Positions 1 through 5,302 of a stretch of DNA of 5,302 nucleotides are shown one piece after another (the first letter of the stretch is position 1; each line of letters begins with the position of its first letter). Location of the stretch: contig JAEDMF010000117.1 of the NCBI GenBank assembly GCA_016303175.1, positions 1 to 5,302 on the forward strand, in the 5' to 3' direction. The stretch comes from Bacteroidales bacterium (GTDB lineage Bacteria; Bacteroidota; Bacteroidia; Bacteroidales; UBA932). A program made the position numbers and the translations under genes. A model generated the notes under the pieces. That model searched no databases and had not been told where the DNA came from. It saw only the letters and a program-made list of their open reading frames with translations.

Positions 1-4
1 TTTT

Positions 5-12
5 TATATTTG
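5..12 (+). promoter_or_regulatory. Bacteroidota -7 promoter box of dut
   Basis: TATATTTG matches the Bacteroidota sigma-ABfr -7 consensus TAnnTTTG at all six defined positions and is identical to the box in front of manC. It ends only 5 nt before the dut ATG. With the usual -7 placement, transcription would start about 2-3 nt before the ATG or on it, giving a nearly leaderless message. The matching -33 element would lie left of the window, so the promoter is only half visible. Confidence 0.55.
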
Positions 13-17
13 TGGTT

Positions 18-452
18 ATGGAAATCAAAATAGTAAACAAATCTAAGCACAATCTGCCGTCCTATGCGACAGATTTTGCGGCAGGCATGGACCTGAAAGC
101 TGATACAGACGAGCCGGTAAAGCTCGCTCCCGGGTCAAAATTCCTTTTCCCCACCGGATTATATATCCAACTTCCCGAAGGCTATGAAGCGCAGATCAGA
201 CCCCGCAGCGGGCTTGCCTGCAAGTTCGGAATCACCGTAGCCAACGCCCCCGGCACCATAGACCCCGACTACAGAGGTGAAATCAAGGTTTGCCTCATAA
301 ACCTTTCTCAAGAGACCTTCGTAATCAAGCCTGGCGAAAGAATCGCCCAGATGGTCGTGGCCAAGTTTGAGAGAATCGAATGGAAAGAGGTATCGTCATT
401 GGATGAGAGCGCCCGCGGAGAAGGCGGGTTCGGCAGCACGGGAACAAAATGA
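18..452 (+). CDS. dut: dUTP diphosphatase (dUTPase)
   Basis: Hydrolyses dUTP to dUMP and pyrophosphate in the cytoplasm, which keeps uracil out of DNA and supplies dUMP for dTMP synthesis. The 144-residue product has the length of the trimeric bacterial enzyme and shows all five dUTPase motifs in order: AAGMDLKA (21-28), RPRSGLA (61-67), GTIDPDYRGEIKV (79-91, with the catalytic Asp and the uracil-pocket Tyr), GERIAQMVV (106-114) and the C-terminal flap RGEGGFGSTG (133-142). The ATG at 18 is chosen because MEIKIVNKS aligns with the family N-terminus; an in-frame GTG at 12 would overlap the promoter box. Its TGA overlaps the murF start as ATGA, so the two are probably translationally coupled. 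No residue needed for catalysis appears to be missing. Confidence 0.96.
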   Translation: MEIKIVNKSKHNLPSYATDFAAGMDLKADTDEPVKLAPGSKFLFPTGLYIQLPEGYEAQIRPRSGLACKFGITVANAPGTIDPDYRGEIKVCLINLSQETFVIKPGERIAQMVVAKFERIEWKEVSSLDESARGEGGFGSTGTK

Positions 453-1780
453 CAATAGCGAAATTGCACGCCACCTTCATTGACAGCGGGTCCAGACTTG
501 CGACCGACAGCCGGAAAATTGAGGGTGGTGAGATTTTTTGGGCCTTACGGGGCGAGAACTTCGACGGCAACGACTACGCTCTGAAGGCACTTGAGGCCGG
601 GGCCTCGCACGCCGTAGTGGACAGAGTGATTGCCGGCGCAGAGAACGACCCACGCATCTCGGTTGTGGACAACAGCCTCACCGCCCTGCATCAATTCGCC
701 TGTTACCATAGGGAACATACCCTCCACGCAGGAAAGCGGATTCCTGTGCTGGCCCTGACCGGCACCAACGGCAAGACCACCACAAAGGAACTCATACGCG
801 CCGTGCTGGAAACAAAGTACAAGCTAGTGGCCACGGAAGGCAATCTCAACAACAACATCGGAGTGCCTCTCACCCTGCTGCGTCTGACACAGGAGAGCCA
901 GATGGCAGTTGTGGAAATGGGAGCGTCTCACCCCGGAGACATACGCGAGCTCGTGGACATCGCACACCCCGACTTCGGCCTTATCACCAATGTAGGACGG
1001 GCTCACCTGCTCGGTTTCGGCAGTTTTGAGGGGGTCAAAGCCACAAAAGGCGAGTTGTACGACTATCTGAGCGAAACGGAAGGATGCGGATTCGTCAACA
1101 CGGCCTCTGCCGACCTTGTGCAGATGGCCGGAGAGCGCGGTGGAATGAAGCGGGTGGACTACGGCACAGAAGTGCAGAAGGCAAAAGTGCTGCCTTGCAC
1201 CGCCGAGCATCCCTTCTTGCGTATGGACATACTTGCAGACGGGCACCTCCAGAGGGTAAACACCCAGCTTGTGGGGAGCTACAACGCCGACAACGTGCTC
1301 GCCGCCTTTGCCGTAGGAGCATATTTTGGAATAAGTGCCGAAGATGCCACAGCAGCAATTGAAGCCTACACTCCCTCCAACAAACGCTCGCAGATGATGC
1401 AAAGCGCTTCCAACACCCTTATTTTGGATGCCTACAATGCCAATCCGTCCTCAATGGAGGCTGCCCTTACCAACTTTGCCTCCGTTCAGGCACCCCGCAA
1501 AGGACTGATGTTGGGCGATATGCTGGAGTTGGGAGACGAATCGGAGCTTGAGCACCGCAAGGTCCTGGACAAGGTGGCGCAGCTGAAAGCTGAGCTTGTC
1601 ATCCTCGTGGGCAAAGAGTTCGCCAAGGCAGCGACAGAGAAAGAAAAGACTGACTGGCTGTTCTTCGAAACATCGGAGCAGGCGGCATCATATCTCCACA
1701 AACACAAAGTCAATTCTCTGACAATTTTAGTAAAAGGTTCAAGAGGTACAAGAATGGAAAATTTAATTCCCGCTCTTTAG
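449..1780 (+). CDS. murF: UDP-N-acetylmuramoyl-tripeptide--D-alanyl-D-alanine ligase
   Basis: Adds D-Ala-D-Ala to UDP-MurNAc-tripeptide with ATP, the last cytoplasmic step of the peptidoglycan monomer. The 443 residues cover the three Mur ligase domains. The N-terminal substrate domain includes TDSRKI (19-24). The ATPase domain has the P-loop TGTNGKTTTK (104-113), NLNNNIGVP (132-140), VVEMGAS (154-160), NVGRAH (181-186) and K200 in TKGELYDY, the likely carbamylated lysine. The C-terminal domain has DAYNANPSSM (327-336), GDMLELG (356-362) and KGSRGTRMENL (429-439). DAYNANP and the final KGSRG block separate MurF from MurC, MurD and MurE. Length and both ends match the family. The start overlaps the dut stop by 4 bp and no strong Shine-Dalgarno is visible, so it probably depends on dut transcription and translational coupling. 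In many bacteria murF sits in a division/cell-wall cluster; here no other mur gene is in view. Confidence 0.97.
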   Translation: MTIAKLHATFIDSGSRLATDSRKIEGGEIFWALRGENFDGNDYALKALEAGASHAVVDRVIAGAENDPRISVVDNSLTALHQFACYHREHTLHAGKRIPVLALTGTNGKTTTKELIRAVLETKYKLVATEGNLNNNIGVPLTLLRLTQESQMAVVEMGASHPGDIRELVDIAHPDFGLITNVGRAHLLGFGSFEGVKATKGELYDYLSETEGCGFVNTASADLVQMAGERGGMKRVDYGTEVQKAKVLPCTAEHPFLRMDILADGHLQRVNTQLVGSYNADNVLAAFAVGAYFGISAEDATAAIEAYTPSNKRSQMMQSASNTLILDAYNANPSSMEAALTNFASVQAPRKGLMLGDMLELGDESELEHRKVLDKVAQLKAELVILVGKEFAKAATEKEKTDWLFFETSEQAASYLHKHKVNSLTILVKGSRGTRMENLIPAL

Positions 1781-1812
1781 GTAATCCTCAAAAAATAAAT
1801 TGCATTTCAATC

Positions 1813-1842
1813 TTGAACTTTTGCAGATAATTCCTATATTTG
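1813..1842 (+). promoter_or_regulatory. Bacteroidota promoter of manC (-33 and -7)
   Basis: A -7 box TATATTTG at 1835-1842 is a full match to TAnnTTTG. TTG at 1813-1815 lies 19 bp upstream, the spacing expected for the -33 TTTG/TTG element. Transcription should begin near 1845-1847, giving a leader of about 20 nt before the manC ATG at 1865. The leader (CTATATAAAAACCGGACAGT) is A/T-rich without a clear Shine-Dalgarno, as is common in this phylum. There is no recognisable intrinsic terminator between the murF stop and this promoter, so some dut-murF read-through into manC is possible. Confidence 0.75.
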
Positions 1843-1864
1843 ACTATATAAAAACCGGACAGTT

Positions 1865-2719
1865 ATGGATACACATGTTGTGATTATGGCTGGTGGCGTC
1901 GGCAAAAGATTGTTCCCCATCAGTACCCCGGAAAGGCCCAAACAGTTCATTGACCTTCTGAGAGTAGGAAAAACAATGATACAGATGACAGTTGAACGTT
2001 TCCTGCCCATCTGTCCCATAGAACATTTTTGGGTTGTCACCTCAGAAAAATACATACGTTACGTACGCGAGCAGATTCCCGGCCTTCCCCCGAGCCACAT
2101 ACTTGCAGAGCCGGAGGCGCGCAACACTGCTCCCTGCATTGCATACGCCTGCACCAAGATTGCCGCCCACTACCCTGGTGTGAACATCGTGGTGACTCCT
2201 TCAGATGCCTGGGTAGGTGACCAGGAAAAATTCATCGGCACCATACAGACAGCCCTGAATTTCACCCAGGAAAGCAACCGCATTGTCACCCTCGGCATCA
2301 CCCCCTCCCACCCTGCCACCGAATACGGCTACATTGAGACCGGCAAAACGGTGATACGCCCCGTAAAGAAGGTGCTCAGTTTCAAGGAGAAACCCGATGC
2401 AAACACAGCCCGCCAGTATATCGAGTCAGGCAACTATTTCTGGAATGCCGGTATCTTCGTCTGGAATCAGAACACCATAGAGAGCCAGCTCCGCAAACAC
2501 GCTCCCCAGATAATGGAGCAGATGGACAAAATTGCTCCCCATCTGTACGGCAACGATGAGAGCCACGCCCTCAGAGTTTATTTTCCCCAATGCGAGAAGA
2601 TTTCCATCGACTATGCCGTGATGGAGAAATCCAACGAAATCTTTATGATTCCCTGCGACTTCCCGTGGAACGACCTCGGCAGTTTCCAGGCCATCGAGGA
2701 CGTCAGCAAACTGATTTAG
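1865..2719 (+). CDS. manC: Mannose-1-phosphate guanylyltransferase, short form lacking the C-terminal region
   Basis: Makes GDP-mannose from mannose-1-phosphate and GTP in the cytoplasm, feeding mannose and fucose into surface glycans. Visible motifs: the nucleotide-binding signature from M8 (MAGGVGKRLFPIS) through PKQF (25-28), EPEARNTAP (82-90), PSDAW (112-116, with the metal-binding Asp), TEYGYIE (152-158), FKEKP (173-177), FWNAGIFVW (192-200), SIDYAVMEK (247-255) and PWNDLGS (267-273). The nucleotidyltransferase fold is therefore complete. It ends at 284 residues with EDVSKLI, where Bacteroidota relatives, as I recall them, continue for roughly 60-80 residues into a C-terminal beta-helix-like region. 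The fused isomerase domain of long ManC forms is also absent. The stop lies in a short tandem repeat, so the short end may be a recent change. It has its own promoter and converges with a polysaccharide flippase. The guanylyltransferase call is firm; whether this length is active is not known. Confidence 0.9.
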   Translation: MDTHVVIMAGGVGKRLFPISTPERPKQFIDLLRVGKTMIQMTVERFLPICPIEHFWVVTSEKYIRYVREQIPGLPPSHILAEPEARNTAPCIAYACTKIAAHYPGVNIVVTPSDAWVGDQEKFIGTIQTALNFTQESNRIVTLGITPSHPATEYGYIETGKTVIRPVKKVLSFKEKPDANTARQYIESGNYFWNAGIFVWNQNTIESQLRKHAPQIMEQMDKIAPHLYGNDESHALRVYFPQCEKISIDYAVMEKSNEIFMIPCDFPWNDLGSFQAIEDVSKLI

Positions 2720-2770
2720 CCATTTGTAGAGGCCTTCAGCAAACTGATTTAGCCATTTTCAGGCAAATGA
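2690..2770 (+). repeat. Imperfect tandem repeat across the manC stop codon
   Basis: A perfect 23-bp direct repeat occurs at 2703-2725 and 2736-2758, offset by 33 bp; each copy begins TCAGCAAACTGATTTAGCCA. Each is preceded by a GCCAT element and a GAGG core (2690-2694 and 2696-2699; 2719-2723 and 2729-2732), so the units run about 2690-2718 and 2719-2751. A degraded third unit, GCCATTTTCAGGCAAATGA, follows at 2752-2770. Because the offset is a multiple of three, the copies keep the manC frame. They place TAG at 2717, TAG at 2750 and TGA at 2768 in that frame, and the codons before each TAG spell SKLI. Confidence 0.85.
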
Positions 2771-2776
2771 CCTGAA
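2758..2776. terminator. Possible bidirectional terminator hairpin between manC and the flippase gene
   Basis: TTCAGG (2758-2763) can pair with CCTGAA (2771-2776) around the 7-nt loop CAAATGA. The hairpin lies 39 nt after the manC stop, followed on the plus strand by TTATT, and about 17 nt after the flippase stop on the other strand. The 6-bp stem and short T stretch are weak for an intrinsic terminator. It is listed because it is the only hairpin in this convergent gap. It overlaps the third, decayed repeat unit. Confidence 0.35.
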
Positions 2777-2792
2777 TTATTACGAAAGCACA

Positions 2793-4199
2793 TCATCTGG
2801 ATTTTCTGCTCCATAGATACAAAGGAGCGAAGATAGCGCTGAGATAGCCCAGTTTTGCAAGGGCGCTCAGCGCTATATTGTTTATGGCAGGGACGAAGGC
2901 AAAATAGCACGCTACTGCCGCTGCCATAACGAACAGGATGCAGAACTCCCGCGAAAGGCTGGCGAAGAAAGCCTTCAAAGAATAACGGAAGCCCTTGACT
3001 ATCAAGAAATAAAAGGCGCAGAAGAAATGGAAGATATAAGACAGGGCCACGCAAAGGGAGAGAGTCTCCACACCATTACCGAGAAAAATGCCCGCAAGGA
3101 TGGCAAGCACTGTGACCGCAGTATTTATGCAGGTGCAGGTGAACAACAGGCGCGTGTTGCCTATGGACTGGAAAATAGCGCCGGCGCTGGCGTTGATCAT
3201 CTGCGGGACTATGGCCAGGGACAAGAGTTGGAAACAACGGGCGCAAGGAGCCCAGTTCTGCCCGTAAAGTATGCCTATGATTTCGTCCGAGGCAAGATAG
3301 GAAAAGGCTGAGACAAATATGCCCGTACAAAAGAGCAGGCGAACTAGGCGCAGATAACGGCTGTATATGACCTCAGGTTCCTTCCGATAGTCCGACAGGA
3401 TGGGATGCAGCACGGGCGAAACAACTCCTGTAAGATTGTTCACAGGAAAAAGCATGAGATTGTAGGCCTTGTTGTAATTGCCCAGATTGACCTCACCCAG
3501 AAACTTCCCCGTGAGCAAATTGTCGAGATTGCGGGAGAAGTAATTCACCACATTGAAGGCAAACTGATAAAAAGAATAGGAGCGGACCATCATCAAGGGC
3601 TCGCGGGAAGGGCGCAAGACGAAACGGAGACGGGTGGACAGCCAGTTCCATACGAATTGCAGCACTGAAGTGAGTATGGCCTGAACTACAAGGGCGTAGA
3701 AACGCCAGCCACGCATTGCCAGAAAGATGGCCACAGCAGCAGAGACGGCATACACAAGCACGGTGCGCAGAGCAATCGTTACGAATTTCTTATCTCTGGC
3801 AAGTATGCCTCCCGGCACCATATTGGCCGCATTGAAGAAAAGTGCGATGGTAAGCAGAAAACAAGGACGCAAATATACGGCGTCCTTGTAAAAAGCGGCT
3901 ATGGGGAACGCACACAGGGCGAACAGGCCACTCAGCAGGAAAGCTATGTAGATGGAATAGCTGAAGAGGCTGTTTATATCCTTATCACTCAGCTGCTTGG
4001 TCTGGATAATGGCAGGACCGAGTCCCATATCGCTCAAAGTGGCGAAGAAGGTGGTGAAAACGGTAATAACCGCCACTATACCGAAATCGTAGGGAGTCAG
4101 GATGCGGGCAAGCACAGCATTGACAAGTACCGTAAGGATGACCTTAAGGTACTTGCCTGCGGCATTGATGGCAGCCGCCTTCCTGATGCTGATAGCCAA
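2793..4199 (-). CDS. MOP-superfamily polysaccharide flippase (PST / WzxC-like)
   Basis: Inner-membrane protein expected to flip undecaprenyl-linked oligosaccharide units to the periplasmic face for capsule, O-antigen or exopolysaccharide assembly. The 468 residues form a chain of hydrophobic segments consistent with about 12-14 transmembrane helices, for example near 16-32, 38-55, 84-103, 112-128, 144-162, 168-186, 286-303, 321-340, 351-374, 380-401, 419-437 and 448-463. Family signatures are the N-terminal NAVLARILTPYDFGIVA (27-43), GLGPAIIQ (59-66), RNLDNLLTGKFLG (223-235) and LGNYNKAYNLMLFP (239-252), typical of the PST/WzxC branch (Polysacc_synt_3-like). The start is TTG: an in-frame TGA lies two codons upstream and the next in-frame ATG is near residue 58, inside the conserved domain. 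It follows the NigD-like gene after 72 bp of structured spacer and converges on manC. Its substrate cannot be read from the sequence. Confidence 0.9.
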   Translation of the reverse strand: MAISIRKAAAINAAGKYLKVILTVLVNAVLARILTPYDFGIVAVITVFTTFFATLSDMGLGPAIIQTKQLSDKDINSLFSYSIYIAFLLSGLFALCAFPIAAFYKDAVYLRPCFLLTIALFFNAANMVPGGILARDKKFVTIALRTVLVYAVSAAVAIFLAMRGWRFYALVVQAILTSVLQFVWNWLSTRLRFVLRPSREPLMMVRSYSFYQFAFNVVNYFSRNLDNLLTGKFLGEVNLGNYNKAYNLMLFPVNNLTGVVSPVLHPILSDYRKEPEVIYSRYLRLVRLLFCTGIFVSAFSYLASDEIIGILYGQNWAPCARCFQLLSLAIVPQMINASAGAIFQSIGNTRLLFTCTCINTAVTVLAILAGIFLGNGVETLSLCVALSYIFHFFCAFYFLIVKGFRYSLKAFFASLSREFCILFVMAAAVACYFAFVPAINNIALSALAKLGYLSAIFAPLYLWSRKSR

Positions 4200-4212
4200 A
4201 TTTCAGATGGTT

Positions 4213-4259
4213 TGCAGGCCCGATACGGCTTGAGGCCGGAAAGAGCGGGCCGGCATGCA
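4213..4259 (-). other. GC-rich branched hairpin in the leader of the flippase gene
   Basis: Between the NigD-like gene and the flippase, GGCCCG (4217-4222) pairs with CGGGCC (4246-4251). An inner hairpin CGGC (4226-4229) with GCCG (4235-4238) sits inside, and an outer TGCA (4213-4216) pairs with TGCA (4256-4259) across a 4-nt bulge. On the transcribed (minus) strand it ends 13 nt before the TTG start and is not followed by a T run, so it does not look like a standard intrinsic terminator. An attenuator, RNA-processing site or translation-modulating leader are possibilities. Confidence 0.5.
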
Positions 4260-4271
4260 GATTAAAGGGGC

Positions 4272-5039
4272 TTACTCCAGATTCAGGGCAGCCGCAGATA
4301 CGGCGGAAGCAGAAGCGACATTGAGGGACTCATCCTTCTGGACGGCCTCGGGGCCAATGAAACGTCCTTCTTCGTTGAGTTTCCAGTATATGGCCTTGTC
4401 CTTGCCGTCTTTGTAATCGACAGTGGGATTACCCTTGTACTTTATGGTGACAGTGGAGCCAGCCGTGGAAGGAAGGCGGCCCTCCATATCGAAGGCAATG
4501 ACGCCGCTTACGGTTCTGACAGGTTCTCCATCCTCGCCCTTATTATGCTTGAGTTCAAACACATAGGGCACATCAGTGGATTCAAGCGAAATTGTATGGA
4601 CTTTCCGGACATCATTCCATGCTGCATCAATAAGGATGGTCAGGTAGTTGTCCTCAATACTGTTGACCCATGAACGGTAAACGTCAAGAGTACTGTTGTT
4701 CTCGATGGAACCGGGCTCAGAAACGGGTTTGGTGTAAATGGTGTCCCTGCCTGTCAACTCCACGGAAATCCACTTGCAGGGACTGCCCTCGATTTCGGGC
4801 TCAATCTCTCCCCTGTCGTAGAAGGTCACCAAGGCTCTCTGTTTCTTCACAAACTCCAGGGTCTTGGTAGGAACCAAAATGGTCTGGTCGTCAGCCTGCA
4901 GCAAAGTTCTTTTCTTGCCCGACGCATCAGGACCGCCTTCCTTGAGGGTAACAACTGACATATACTGGTTTTCCGGCTTCTCGCAAGCGGACAAAACTAC
5001 GGCAGACAGAACTGCCAACACAAAAAATTTCAACTTCAT
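4272..5039 (-). CDS. NigD-like lipoprotein
   Basis: Predicted exported lipoprotein of unknown function. The 255-residue product starts with a lipoprotein signal peptide: KLK, a hydrophobic core, then the lipobox LSAC with the lipidated Cys at 19. The mature N-terminus CEKPEN is acidic, which in this phylum can accompany outer-membrane or surface placement. The rest is strand-rich and fits the two-part NigD architecture: an OB-like half (about 24-115: short basic linker, KKRTLLQADDQTILVPT, then KKQRALVTFY) and a beta-sandwich half (about 118-220, LDVYRSWVNSIEDNYLTI onward). The family is named from the nigrescin locus of Prevotella, but its members have no agreed biochemical role. The Ala/Ser-rich tail (241-252) is unusual. 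An AAGGAG lies only 2-3 nt before the ATG, closer than normal. The gene follows the carboxyltransferase gene by 32 bp and has no promoter of its own that I can see. The lipoprotein call is firm; the NigD assignment is from pattern recognition. Confidence 0.7.
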   Translation of the reverse strand: MKLKFFVLAVLSAVVLSACEKPENQYMSVVTLKEGGPDASGKKRTLLQADDQTILVPTKTLEFVKKQRALVTFYDRGEIEPEIEGSPCKWISVELTGRDTIYTKPVSEPGSIENNSTLDVYRSWVNSIEDNYLTILIDAAWNDVRKVHTISLESTDVPYVFELKHNKGEDGEPVRTVSGVIAFDMEGRLPSTAGSTVTIKYKGNPTVDYKDGKDKAIYWKLNEEGRFIGPEAVQKDESLNVASASAVSAAALNLE

Positions 5040-5071
5040 ATCTCCTTAATTTTAAATTATTAATATTTCCA

Positions 5072-5302
5072 TCATAACGGCATATTGCCGTGCTTCTTGG
5101 GCGGATTGCTCTGGCTCTTGTTACGGCAGCAGTCCAATGCCTTTATTATCTCCCTGCGGGTATGCGAGGGCTTTATTATGTCGTCTATGTAGCCCAGCTC
5201 CGCCGCACAATAGGGATTGTTGAATTTCTCCTCATATTCCCTGAGCCTTTGGGGCATCATATCTGCGCTCTCCTTGCGGTATAGTATGCTCACGGCTCCC
5301 TG
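5072..5302 (-). CDS. mmdA: Acyl-CoA carboxyltransferase, C-terminal end (methylmalonyl-CoA decarboxylase alpha / propionyl-CoA carboxylase beta type)
   Basis: Only the last 76 residues are present; the gene continues past the right edge of the window. They carry the family ending: GAVSILYRKE, then NPYCAAELGYIDDII near the middle, TRREIIKAL and the terminal PPKKHGNMPL, close to the KKHGNIPL ending common in biotin-dependent propionyl/methylmalonyl-CoA carboxyltransferases. In Bacteroidota this subunit normally belongs to the sodium-pumping methylmalonyl-CoA decarboxylase of the succinate-to-propionate route, transferring CO2 between methylmalonyl-CoA and biotin. From the C-terminus alone it cannot be separated from PccB, so the symbol is tentative. 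The usual neighbours in that operon (OadG-like, biotin carrier and beta subunits) are not downstream here; a NigD-like lipoprotein gene follows instead. Confidence 0.85.
   Translation of the reverse strand, partial: QGAVSILYRKESADMMPQRLREYEEKFNNPYCAAELGYIDDIIKPSHTRREIIKALDCCRNKSQSNPPKKHGNMPL

Noticed and set aside
12..17. GTG at 12 as the dut start
   Set aside because: The family N-terminus begins at MEIKI (ATG at 18), and the GTG uses the last base of the promoter box.
824..1402. 192-codon open frame on the minus strand inside murF
   Set aside because: It lies antisense to a textbook murF and its translation has no recognisable family features (Cys/His/Val-rich shadow). Its length follows from the GC-rich codon pattern of murF.
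2703..2758. The direct repeat as a CRISPR array or insertion-sequence scar
   Set aside because: There are only two perfect copies, the intervening sequence is 10 bp, there are no terminal inverted repeats, and there is no transposase or cas gene in view.
2590..2775. Second-frame reading at the manC end with repeated QQTDLAI
   Set aside because: It overlaps the well-conserved manC frame, and the peptide repeat simply reflects the DNA repeat read in another frame.
3027..3668. Plus-strand open frames (94 and 87 codons) opposite the flippase
   Set aside because: They are antisense shadows of a clear membrane-protein gene. The translations are charged, low in hydrophobicity, and match no family I know.
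4196..4205. GAAATTTG on the minus strand as a flippase -7 box
   Set aside because: It has a mismatch at the first defined position of TAnnTTTG and overlaps the TTG start codon, so it cannot serve this gene.

Overview
The window looks like a chromosomal segment of a Bacteroidales-type bacterium (phylum Bacteroidota). Three things point there: two exact copies of the Bacteroidota -7 promoter box TAnnTTTG (both TATATTTG), a lipoprotein that resembles the NigD family known from Bacteroides and Prevotella, and close resemblance of the Dut and MurF proteins to Bacteroidota versions. Genus cannot be settled from the sequence alone. Coding density is high, and every intergenic gap is under 90 bp.

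Left half, plus strand: dut (dUTPase) and murF (the last cytoplasmic ligase of the peptidoglycan precursor pathway) overlap by 4 bp at ATGA and almost certainly form one transcript. After an 84-bp gap holding a well-formed Bacteroidota promoter comes manC, a GDP-mannose pyrophosphorylase with a complete nucleotidyltransferase domain. It stops at 284 residues, before the C-terminal region most relatives carry. Its stop codon lies inside a short imperfect tandem repeat that puts three stop codons in the same frame.

Right half, minus strand, read from right to left: the 3' end of a carboxyltransferase gene (methylmalonyl-CoA decarboxylase alpha / propionyl-CoA carboxylase beta type, cut by the window edge), a NigD-like lipoprotein gene, a 72-bp spacer able to form a GC-rich branched hairpin, and a MOP-superfamily polysaccharide flippase whose only reasonable start is TTG. 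The flippase and manC converge on a 73-bp gap containing a small hairpin that may terminate transcription from both sides.

Functionally, the centre (manC plus flippase) suggests surface polysaccharide synthesis: GDP-mannose supply and export of lipid-linked repeat units. This sits between housekeeping genes (dut-murF) and a propionate/succinate pathway gene. I see no RNA genes, CRISPR array, insertion sequence or phage gene, and nothing that convincingly forms a novel multi-gene system. The points worth a second look are the repeat-associated short ManC, the apparently leaderless dut promoter, and the structured leader plus TTG start of the flippase.
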